Source of the DNA: Streptomyces sp. NBC_00443
GTDB taxonomy: Bacteria; Actinomycetota; Actinomycetes; Streptomycetales; Streptomycetaceae
Reading direction: 5' to 3'
Assembly: GCF_036014175.1 (NCBI RefSeq)
Contig: NZ_CP107917.1
Coordinates: 8,494,001 to 8,558,000, forward strand
Length of the DNA stretch: 64,000 nucleotides
The translations under genes and the position numbers were made by a program. A model generated the notes under the pieces. The model was not told the DNA's origin. It made no database searches and saw only the letters and a program-made list of their open reading frames with translations. Below are positions 52,681 to 60,504 of the stretch, piece by piece (the stretch's first letter is position 1; every line of letters starts with the position of its first letter).

Positions 52681-53697
52681 TCACGCACACCCCTCCCCAC
52701 GCGTGTCATCGAGCGCGTACAACCCACTGACCCGCGCACCACGCAGCCGCTTCGCCTCGATCGCCTTCATCCCCGCGTGCAAGGCGGTCGTACCACGGCG
52801 GTACGCGTCCTCGATCGGCTCGTAGTACGTGAGGGCGAAGTACGCGAACGGAGCCGGGCGTTCGTGGTCGATGCCGACGGCGCGCAGCCAAGTGGTGCTG
52901 CCCTGGTGGTAGTAGAGGCAGAAACCGGTCATGCGGGCACCGTCGTAGGCGGCCACGACTCGGGCGCTTTGGCCCATGGCATCGGCCTGCCGTTTCAGCA
53001 GGCCCGTCATCGCGTCGGTGTCGTCGCCGTGGCCGTGGGATCGCTGCAGCGCCGCCAGGAGACGCCCGGCGTCCTCGTAACAGTCCATCAGGGACAGGCG
53101 ACGTACGTCGAGCCCCGCCGCATTGAACGCGGCGCGTTCGTGACGTATCGCCACGCGGCGCTTGGACGGCAGGGCCGCAAGATAGTCGTCGAACCCGGCA
53201 CCGGGCAGCGGAATCGTCGCATCGTCCTCCATGCGGTGCGGGGGCATGCCGTACAGCGCCGCGAGCCCTCGCGTGGCGGACTCGGTCAGATAGGGCCACC
53301 AGTGCGAGGTCCCGTGCCGACCGGCCTGGTCGCGTGCCGCGTCGCGGAGCAGGGACAGGCACCGGACCTCGACGTCGTCGGGAAGGCCCGGGTCGGTCAA
53401 CGGCGTGTTGTGGTAGCCGCGTCGGGCGCCCGCGATCACGCGAGGCCTCTCCGCGCCGGGTGGCAGATGCGTGGGCTCGTAGTAGGTGTTGGGCTCGCTG
53501 TGCACGAGGTAGAGGGGCGCGGCCGCGACGAGGGTGCCGTCGTCGTCGCGGATCAGCGCGTACGAGGCGGTCGCCGTGGGGTCGGTCTCCTCGCCGGCCA
53601 GCCAGCGGTGTGACAGGTACACACCTGCATGCTCTGCGAGCCGGTCCCAGTCCGCCTCCGGCACGTCCCGGACGCTGCTGACGATCTCGGTCTTCAT
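52681..53697 (-). CDS. GNAT/peptidoglycan-type acyltransferase, last gene of the ATP-grasp cluster
   Basis: A 338-residue protein whose ATG overlaps the stop of the MFS gene (ATGA). It matches the long acetyltransferase-like group (Acetyltransf_6/FemAB-related, DUF482-type): RHGTSHWWPYLTESATRGLA, then FDDYLAALPSKRRVAIRHER and AAYDGARMTGFCLYYHQGST, followed by YYEPIEDAYRRGTTALHAGM. The second half has the double GNAT fold used for acyl or aminoacyl transfer from CoA or tRNA. In the cluster it may attach an acyl or aminoacyl group to the product of the ATP-grasp enzymes. Confidence 0.85.
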   Translation of the reverse strand: MKTEIVSSVRDVPEADWDRLAEHAGVYLSHRWLAGEETDPTATASYALIRDDDGTLVAAAPLYLVHSEPNTYYEPTHLPPGAERPRVIAGARRGYHNTPLTDPGLPDDVEVRCLSLLRDAARDQAGRHGTSHWWPYLTESATRGLAALYGMPPHRMEDDATIPLPGAGFDDYLAALPSKRRVAIRHERAAFNAAGLDVRRLSLMDCYEDAGRLLAALQRSHGHGDDTDAMTGLLKRQADAMGQSARVVAAYDGARMTGFCLYYHQGSTTWLRAVGIDHERPAPFAYFALTYYEPIEDAYRRGTTALHAGMKAIEAKRLRGARVSGLYALDDTRGEGCA

Positions 53698-54973
53698 GTC
53701 CGTTTCCTTCCGCCCTGCGCGGCAGGGGACTTGAGGGCCGGGACCACGGCAAGGGCTACGAGACACGCCACGCCCTGCACGGTCCAGGGCAGCAGGGCAT
53801 GGGCGTCGAGAAGGCCGGTGAACAGGGCGGGGGCGGCGATGCTGCCCGCGGACCAGGAGAGTTGGTACAAGCTCTGCCTGCTGCCCCGGGCGGCACCTGG
53901 GGTGAGCGTGACGGACAGTTCGCTGACGGCCGGCGAGTAGAAGATCTCGGCGAGGCTGAACAGCACGATCGCCGTGACCAGGGCCGGCCACGCGGGCAGA
54001 CCGGCGTCGGGCAGCGCGGGCGCGGCGAACGCCGGCATGGCGCACACCAGCAGGACGTGGCCCAGGGCCATGGTGTGCCGGGGCTGCCCGGGAGCGACGT
54101 GTGCCGTCAGCGGGCTGGTGAGGGTGGACACCATCGCGGTGTTCACCACGAGCAGGATGCTCGCGGACCAGGCGGGCAGGCCGAGCGTCTCGGTGGCGTA
54201 CACCGCGATGAGCACCGACAGCATGGCCTGGGACAGGACGAAGGGGATGTTGCAGGCCACCAGGAGCAGGTAGCGGCGCATGTCGCCGGTGTCGGACCTG
54301 GCGCGTGCCGACCGGTCCTCGCTCGGCGGCTCTTCGGGGCGCTCTGCGGCGGCGGACTCGTCGGAACACGGGCGAAGCAGAACGCCGCCAGCAGATACAG
54401 CGGCGCGGCCGTGACGACGAGCCACGTAAGGGCGTTCGTGCCGAACAGGGCGAGCGTGCCCGCCGCCAGCAGCGCCCCGGCACCGATGCCGATGTTGCGC
54501 AGGCTGCCGGTGAAGGCGAACCAGCCGCGCGTCTCCGCGGCCGGTGCGGCGTGCAGGATCAGCGTGCGCTGCGCCGTGTAGTAGGAGTTGATGCCGGATT
54601 GCACCAGGAGGTAGGCGCCGGCGACCTGCCAGGGCCGCTCGGCGAGGAGGAAGCAGAGGAAACCGGCCGCGCTGACGGCATTGGCGATGACGGTGAGCCG
54701 TCTGGGCCCGCTCCGGTCCATGAACCGGCCGGCGGCGAAGACCACGGGCAGGGCAGCCAACTGGCCCACGGTGACCGCGGCCCCGACCGCGGCGAGGGGC
54801 AGATCGCGCACGGTCGTGAAGTACAGCAGGCCCAGCGGCAGGAGCATGCCGTTGCCGAGGGAGTCGATGAGGTTGCCGGTGATGAACCGGCCGTGTCCGC
54901 GTGTGGCGGGGATGCCGAGCACGCGACGCAGCCGGGACACCCGGGGCGCTCGGGGCGTGGTGGTGCCGGTCAT
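53694..54973 (-). pseudogene. MFS exporter of the ATP-grasp cluster with single-base frameshift
   Basis: The ATG at 54973 overlaps the ATP-grasp stop (ATGA). The first frame encodes six helices, among them GNMLLPLGLLYFTTVRDLPL-like start, AALPVVFAAGRFMDRSGPRR (motif A-like) and LLAERPWQVAGAYLLVQSGI, up to CFARVP. A frame change at 54362 then continues as DESAAAERPEEPPSED, then DMRRYLLLVACNIPFVLSQA, to the end at 53694, for 12 helices in total. Restoring one G (CCG GAC) repairs the frame to 426 residues. As exporter of the cluster product it would be lost if the shift is real. Confidence 0.85.
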
Positions 54974-56229
54974 GGGGTGAGCAGGGCTCGGACCTTGCCC
55001 AGGATCTCCGGCCGGGGCCAGCCCACTGTCCGGTGCAACTCCTCCAGTTGCTTGACGGTCTGTTCCTCGTCGCCTTCGGCGAGAGTGAAGACGACGATGT
55101 CGCCGTGACTGGTGTCGTCGATCACCAACTCGTGTGCCGTCACCAGATTCAGACGGGCGGTCAGCTCGGACCGCGCCGACTCCGGCAGGCGCTCGGGGGA
55201 GAGGAACTCGATGGCCCATCCCGTACGTCGCACAGGAGCCGGGCTGTAGTCGCCGCGGGCCATGGCCGCCAGGGCGTCGAACGTGTTCGTCGCGGAGGCC
55301 GCGCAGGACAGCGTGGTGGCACCGCCGATACGGGGGTTGATCTCCAGGACCACGTACCGCGAACCGGTGTAGATCATGTCGACGTTGACGGAGCCGTGGA
55401 CGCCGAGGTCCTCGCACAGGGCGACCAGCTTGGCCGCGACGGGTTCGAAATCGGCGTCGGCCTGCGGTCTGGGGCCGCACCAGCGCAGGTCGGCGAAGGT
55501 GAACACGGGCTCGGTGCCCGCCGTGCCGGTCCAGCACACGGGCAGCACACGGTACTTGCCGGGCTCGCCCACCACATCCACCGAGCACAGCGCTCCCGCC
55601 ACGCACTCCTCGATCACCGCGGACACCTCGGGCGGATCGGCGAGGTACGCATCCAGAGCGGCGGCGTCGGGCAGGGCCCTGATGCCCATGCTGGTGGAGT
55701 CCCACAACGGCTTGGACAGGAGGGGATAGCCGATACCGGCGGCCGATGCGCGCAGGGCTTCCGTGTAGGCGGGGAACGCGACGCCGCGCCCGGCGAGCAG
55801 GTCGGAGTCGACCTTGACGCCGCGCGGGGTGTCCAGGCCCGCCCGGGCGAGGAGTTGCTTGGTCTCCCACTTGTCGCACAGGGCCAGGGTCGACGGAAGC
55901 GGGGTCATGACCGTGGGGATGCCCCGGACGTCCAGGAGTTCCTTGACGGTGGCGTCCCGCAGCGCGTTCTCGCACGGCAGGGAGACGGATACGGCGGCGT
56001 CCGCGCCCCACTCGGCGACCTCGCGGGCGAGTTCGGCGGGTGTGACGGCGGGATCGAGGCGGCGGCGCAGGCCGGGGAAGTCCCCTTCGTCCGCCGTGCC
56101 GTGCGTGTGGAACAGGCAGCTCTCGATGCCCTGTCGGGCCAGGTCGCGGACGGTTCGCTGGATGTACGGGTCGGCGCGGCGGATCTCCACGGATCGCAGA
56201 AACGCGATCTTCCGGACGGGATTGCGCAC
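54970..56229 (-). CDS. ATP-grasp ligase A of the biosynthetic cluster
   Basis: A 419-residue ATP-grasp enzyme. The N-terminal pre-ATP-grasp region (MRNPVRKIAFLRSVEIRRAD) is followed by the ATP-binding region: LLSKPLWDSTSMGIRALPDA (phosphate loop analogue), AVIEECVAGALCSVDVVGEP and the metal-binding VVLEINPRIGGATTLSCAAS. The C-terminal EINPRIGG is the classic N..E metal motif. Such enzymes form amide or ester bonds from a carboxylate and an amine with ATP (acylphosphate intermediate). Its TGA overlaps the MFS start; its start is three bases after the stop of the second ligase. Confidence 0.9.
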   Translation of the reverse strand: MRNPVRKIAFLRSVEIRRADPYIQRTVRDLARQGIESCLFHTHGTADEGDFPGLRRRLDPAVTPAELAREVAEWGADAAVSVSLPCENALRDATVKELLDVRGIPTVMTPLPSTLALCDKWETKQLLARAGLDTPRGVKVDSDLLAGRGVAFPAYTEALRASAAGIGYPLLSKPLWDSTSMGIRALPDAAALDAYLADPPEVSAVIEECVAGALCSVDVVGEPGKYRVLPVCWTGTAGTEPVFTFADLRWCGPRPQADADFEPVAAKLVALCEDLGVHGSVNVDMIYTGSRYVVLEINPRIGGATTLSCAASATNTFDALAAMARGDYSPAPVRRTGWAIEFLSPERLPESARSELTARLNLVTAHELVIDDTSHGDIVVFTLAEGDEEQTVKQLEELHRTVGWPRPEILGKVRALLTP

Positions 56230-56232
56230 GGA

Positions 56233-57459
56233 TCAGCTCACTTTCACCAGGGAGTCGGCGATCACTTGGCCGGCCAGGCGGCGGGCCTCGTCGACGGACG
56301 CGGCGCGCGCCACGACGTGCCCGACCCGGCCGGAACTGTCGGCCGGTTCGGGCACCCGTTGTCCGGGACGAATGTCGATGTGGCTGTGGGTGCCGGGCAC
56401 GTCGGGGATGAGGACGTCCTCCAGCACCCCCGCCCGGTCGGGCAGCAGGAAACGCAGCGCGGCCGCCTCGTCGCGGGTCGGCGCGATGTGCGGCAGCCGC
56501 CCGGTGACGGCCTGCAGATAGGCGGTCGCTTCACTGACGCCGGTGGCGGCCTCGACGATCTCGCAGATGTTGTCGCCGGGCAGCCGGGCGCCGGTCTCGA
56601 TGACGACCGGCCCGCCGCCGGGAGGGATCTTCACCTCGGTGTGGGCGATGCCGTTGCGCACCCCGACGGCGAGCGCGGCACGCGCGGCGGTGTCCTGGAT
56701 CGCCCGCACCGTGCGCGCGTCGAGCCCGGCCGGGCAGGAGTGCCCGGTCTCCACGCGGTAGGTGCCCGCCGTGGTGTCCTTGCGGACCACGGGCAGCGGA
56801 AAGGGCACTCCCTCGTGCACGACCGTGTCGGCGGAGAACTCCTCGCCGGGCACATAGCTCTGCAGCAACACGCGTGAGTCCAGCGGCAGACCGTGCGGCT
56901 CGGCGCGGGTGAACCGTCCGGCGGCGGCCACGGCGGCATCGAGTCCGTCCGGGCCCGCCACCACGCTCACGCCCCAGGAGCCGCCCTGCTCGGCCGGCTT
57001 GACGACCAGCGGCCACCCCAGCCTGCCGGAGGCGGCGACAGCGTGGGCCTGCTCGGCGCCGGCGACCACCGCCTCCGCGGGGGCTGCCACGCCCGCCGCG
57101 CGGAACGCCTCAGCCATGACGATCTTGTTGCGGGCGGCCTTGGCGCGCAGCGGATCGTTGCCCGGCAGCCCGAGGCGCGCGGCGAGCAGGGCGGCCAGCG
57201 GGGTCAGCAACTCCCAGCAGACCGCGACTCCTGCGATGCGCTGTTCCCGGCAGAACACCTCCATGTCGTCCAACGCGCGTTTGGTGTCGGCCAGTTCGGT
57301 CAGGCACACCCCGGCGAGGCCGCGAGTCAGCCACGGTTCGTAGCCGGCGTGCACCCGCTCGTCGGTGGCCGCGTAAAGCCGTATGCCCGAGCGGGCGGCG
57401 GCCTCCGCGAGGAAGCGTCCCGCGTTGCCCATCGGCTCGATCACCATCACGCCGGTCAC
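56233..57459 (-). CDS. ATP-grasp ligase B of the biosynthetic cluster
   Basis: I start at GTG 57459 (reads VTGVMVIEPMG), with GAAGAG upstream; ATG 57447 and a far upstream ATG at 57576 are also in frame. The 408-residue protein has PLVVKPAEQGGSWGVSVVAG (ATP loop), LLQSYVPGEEFSADTVVHEG and IPPGGGPVVIETGARLPGDN, in which the IETGARLPGDN segment is the catalytic metal-binding motif of L-amino-acid ligases and dipeptide synthases. It probably activates an amino acid carboxylate. Together with ligase A it suggests two successive amide-forming steps. Confidence 0.88.
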   Translation of the reverse strand: MTGVMVIEPMGNAGRFLAEAAARSGIRLYAATDERVHAGYEPWLTRGLAGVCLTELADTKRALDDMEVFCREQRIAGVAVCWELLTPLAALLAARLGLPGNDPLRAKAARNKIVMAEAFRAAGVAAPAEAVVAGAEQAHAVAASGRLGWPLVVKPAEQGGSWGVSVVAGPDGLDAAVAAAGRFTRAEPHGLPLDSRVLLQSYVPGEEFSADTVVHEGVPFPLPVVRKDTTAGTYRVETGHSCPAGLDARTVRAIQDTAARAALAVGVRNGIAHTEVKIPPGGGPVVIETGARLPGDNICEIVEAATGVSEATAYLQAVTGRLPHIAPTRDEAAALRFLLPDRAGVLEDVLIPDVPGTHSHIDIRPGQRVPEPADSSGRVGHVVARAASVDEARRLAGQVIADSLVKVS

Positions 57460-57628
57460 GCCCGGCTCTTCGCTGCTGTCCACGAAACCAGTGGATCGGT
57501 CACGGCGGCGCACCGTCCATCGGGCTGTTCTCTGAAAACAACTTGCTGATGACAGGACCGAGTTGGGCGAAGCCACAACGATGACGCCCCGTCGGCATGC
57601 GGGAGTTGGTGCACAACACCGATAGCTT

Positions 57629-57641
57629 CAACAAAATGTTG
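57629..57641. promoter_or_regulatory. Palindrome in the divergent region of the ATP-grasp cluster
   Basis: CAACAAAATGTTG is a perfect 5-bp-arm palindrome with a 3-base centre, in an AT-richer pocket between the ATP-grasp and radical SAM genes. Possibly an operator; too short to be sure. Confidence 0.35.
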
Positions 57642-57699
57642 CGTGTTCGGATCGGGGTGCAAGGTCAACCGACGGCATGGTGCGAAGGAGTCATCCATC

Positions 57700-59139
57700 G
57701 TGAACAGCCCGCACGACCAGCTCGCCGAGTACATCCAGCAGGGCGTCATACCCCCCTACCAGTACTCGTATCCGCCCCGCTCCACCTACCGGCCGCTCGA
57801 CGAGGGCGCCTGGGACATCCACGACGTGTGGGCGAGGGACCTGGCCAACCACCCGGTCCCCGAACTCAACCTGTATCTGCACGTCCCGTTCTGCCGCTAC
57901 AAATGCGGGTTCTGCAACCTCTACACCGTCATCTCCACCGACGAGGACCTGTACGACGCCTACACCGACGCGCTCTGTACGCAGCTCCGCGACCACGCGG
58001 AGGTCATCCGGGCGCGCCGGCTGCGGACGGTCTACATCGGCGGCGGCACGCCCGCGCTGCTGTCGACGCGGCACTTCGAGCAGATCTTCACCACCCTCGG
58101 CGAGATCTACCCCAACTGGCGTTCCACCGTCGAGGAAGTCGCCCTGGAGGCCACGCCGGACTCCATCGTCGCCGACCCCGACGGCTTCGGGCGGCTGCTC
58201 GACCTGGGCCTGACGCGCGCCAACATCGGCATCCAGTCGCTGGTCCCGCAGGAGATCCGCGAGGCGGGGCGCGGCCAGGCGGGCGAGGACGTCATCCGCC
58301 GGGCCGTCGAGATCGTGCACGAACGCGGACTGCCGGACCTGTCGACGGACCTGATCATGGGGTTCGCCGGGCAGACCCCCGAGACCTGGCGCCACTCGGT
58401 GGACGAGCTGGCGAAGCTCGCGCCGACGACGATCTCCACCTACTTCCTCACGGTGCGACCGGACGCGTGGTTCTCCCGGACCGGCGCGTACCAGTACATG
58501 TGGAAGCCGGAGCTGTACGAGCGTTACGACTACGCCCGCGAGGTGTTCACCTCCCACGGCTACGTCCAGGAGGGCTCCGTCCGCTACAAGAAGCCCGGCC
58601 GCGGCGGCTATGTGCAGAAGGTCCTCACCTTCCACGGCGTGCCCCTGCTCGGCCTCGGTGTCGGCGCCCGCTCCTACAGCTCCGTCCTCGACTACATGAC
58701 CGGCAGCGTCAAGCCGTCCCTGAGCGAGGTCGCCGACTACATCGAGAGCGCCAGGGCCCACCGCCTGCAGCCCACAACGGGGTTCGCCCTCACCCCGGAG
58801 GAGATCGTCCGCAAACGGCTCGTGCTCGACACCTTCGACCTCGACCTGTCCGAACTCGACCGTTTCGGCCTGGACGCGATCGCCCCCGAGGTGGACCGGA
58901 TCCTCGACGCGGCCCAGGCCAACGGGCTGATCCACCGCGTCGGCCCGCGCCGCGTCCAGCTCACACCCAAGGGCTTCAAGTACCGCGACATCCTGTCCTG
59001 GATGTTCTACTCCGACCACGTCAAGAAGCTCGACCGCGAGTACTACGAGGGCCTCCACGAGGCCAACACGCGGGCGCGCAAGAACATGGGCACGCCGGTG
59101 CGCATCACCGGTATCGGCACCGCACGGGAGACGGTGTGA
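57700..59139 (+). CDS. HemN-like radical SAM enzyme (coproporphyrinogen oxidase-like)
   Basis: The start is GTG 57700 behind GAAGGAG. The 479-residue protein has the [4Fe-4S] cysteine triad Cys65, Cys69, Cys72 in HVPFCRYKCGFC (CxxxCxxC), the glycine motif YIGGGTPALLS and the TANIGIQSLVPQE-like HemN/HemW segment, then GFAGQTPETW. It also has a C-terminal HemN-like domain, which makes it longer than HemW. Class C radical SAM enzymes of this family include cyclopropanases and C-methylases (for example Jaw5 and C10P) as well as heme-related ones. In this cluster a radical modification of an amino acid or a peptide-like backbone is plausible. It is divergent from the ligases. Confidence 0.88.
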   Translation: MNSPHDQLAEYIQQGVIPPYQYSYPPRSTYRPLDEGAWDIHDVWARDLANHPVPELNLYLHVPFCRYKCGFCNLYTVISTDEDLYDAYTDALCTQLRDHAEVIRARRLRTVYIGGGTPALLSTRHFEQIFTTLGEIYPNWRSTVEEVALEATPDSIVADPDGFGRLLDLGLTRANIGIQSLVPQEIREAGRGQAGEDVIRRAVEIVHERGLPDLSTDLIMGFAGQTPETWRHSVDELAKLAPTTISTYFLTVRPDAWFSRTGAYQYMWKPELYERYDYAREVFTSHGYVQEGSVRYKKPGRGGYVQKVLTFHGVPLLGLGVGARSYSSVLDYMTGSVKPSLSEVADYIESARAHRLQPTTGFALTPEEIVRKRLVLDTFDLDLSELDRFGLDAIAPEVDRILDAAQANGLIHRVGPRRVQLTPKGFKYRDILSWMFYSDHVKKLDREYYEGLHEANTRARKNMGTPVRITGIGTARETV

Positions 59140-60203
59140 GCGACCTGTTCATCGCCGCGGGCGGCGGCGGGGACCCCGTGGGCACCGCGATCACCGCGGC
59201 GACCGTCGGCCGCGTCCTCACCGGCGCACCCCTCGGCGAGACCATGATCGCCACGTACGCCTGGGAACGCCTCGAAGTCGACCCCACCCCGGGCCCGCTC
59301 GGGGTCGTGCACTTCGCCGAACTCGCACACCATGCGGGCATGCCGGTGATCGCCCCCACCACGCGGCCGATCCCGCCAGCCGGCTCCACGCTGCCCGCCC
59401 TGGCGGCGGACCTGCCGGCCCGCCTGGCCCTGCTCGACCCATGGCAGGGGCTGTCGGCACTGGCCGAGCAGATCCGACGCCTCGCGGACACCGGACACAG
59501 CCACGTCCGCATCGTCGACGTCGGCGGCGACATCCTCGCGCACGGCGACGAGGACACCCTGTGCAGCCCTCTGGTGGACGCCCTGGTCCTGGCCGCCTGC
59601 CGGCTCGCCGGGGTGCCCGCGGCCGTGTACGTCGCCGGGCCGGGAGCCGACGGGGAGATCCCCCAGGCCGACGTACTGGACCGCTTGGACGGCGACGCTC
59701 TCACCCCGCTCGCGCAGGACGTGGCCGCGGTCCGAACCGCCCTGTCCTGGCACCCCTCGGAAGCCTCCGCCCTGTTCGCGGCGGCCGTCGACGGCGTACG
59801 CGGACCGGTCCGTACGGTGAACCACCTCATCCCGCTCACGGACGCCTCCGCCCGCATCCACTCCACCACCCTGGACGATGCCCTCGCCCACAACACGGTC
59901 GCCGCCCACCTGCTCGGCGTACTGCCGCCGACCCTGGAGGCCGCCGCCGACCTCTCGGCCAAGCTCACGCAGATCCATGAGCTCGACCGAGAGCGCGTCG
60001 CGGCAGCGGAGCCGCCGGCGCCCGCCCGAGCCGCGCTCCCCTGGACGGAACAGGCCGCGTGGGAGGCGATCCGGGACGCGGCACAGGACGCCCCGCATGT
60101 CACTCTCCGATTCGCCGCCCTCGCTCTCGGCTTGACATGGCATCAAATCCCGTCCCTGCGCGCTCTGTTGGGCGCGCAGGGTCCGGTGCTGGCCGTGGCC
60201 TGA
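59136..60203 (+). CDS. DUF1152-family protein, second gene of the rightward arm
   Basis: A GTG at 59136 overlaps the radical SAM stop, with GGGAG five bases upstream. The 355-residue product opens SDLFIAAGGGGDPVGTAITA and contains GVVHFAELAHHAGMPVIAPT, RIVDVGGDILAHGDEDTLCS and PLVDALVLAACRLAGVPAAV. These glycine-rich loops match DUF1152, a family of unknown function with Rossmann-like N-terminal strands and a probable nucleotide or sugar phosphate site. There are no membrane helices. Overlap with the radical SAM gene implies coupled action: perhaps it prepares the substrate or a cofactor for the SAM enzyme. Confidence 0.85.
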   Translation: MSDLFIAAGGGGDPVGTAITAATVGRVLTGAPLGETMIATYAWERLEVDPTPGPLGVVHFAELAHHAGMPVIAPTTRPIPPAGSTLPALAADLPARLALLDPWQGLSALAEQIRRLADTGHSHVRIVDVGGDILAHGDEDTLCSPLVDALVLAACRLAGVPAAVYVAGPGADGEIPQADVLDRLDGDALTPLAQDVAAVRTALSWHPSEASALFAAAVDGVRGPVRTVNHLIPLTDASARIHSTTLDDALAHNTVAAHLLGVLPPTLEAAADLSAKLTQIHELDRERVAAAEPPAPARAALPWTEQAAWEAIRDAAQDAPHVTLRFAALALGLTWHQIPSLRALLGAQGPVLAVA

Positions 60204-60504
60204 GGCGGGCGCCCGATTCGGCGCCGCAGCGAGTTGCGGCGCCGAATCGGCGGGACAGGTCACGGTATTTGGTACCTCACCGGTACACGGCCGTACTCAA
60301 CTGTCAAAACGCACCCAAACAGGTCGCTATCCGCTGGGAGTCGTGAAGGTTTTCGGGTCGATGTGACTTTCCCCATTGCGCCGCCCGAACGGTCCCGTGA
60401 GTCTCTCGTGGAACATGCGTCCGAAGAACTGTTATCCCGGGCTCACCGATCGATCTCCCAAATATCGGACAGCATCGTTCGGCGTCGAGGACAGGGAAGT
60501 TTTG
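60204..60504. other. Region between the DUF1152 gene and the sigma-CAP gene
   Basis: Besides the terminator at 60213, I see only the probable promoter region for the sigma-CAP gene. No further gene. Confidence 0.5.
60213..60250 (+). terminator. Perfect 15-bp-arm hairpin after the DUF1152 gene
   Basis: CCGATTCGGCGCCGC (60213-60227) and GCGGCGCCGAATCGG (60236-60250) are exact reverse complements around an 8-base loop. A strong terminator that closes the rightward arm of the cluster. Confidence 0.85.
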
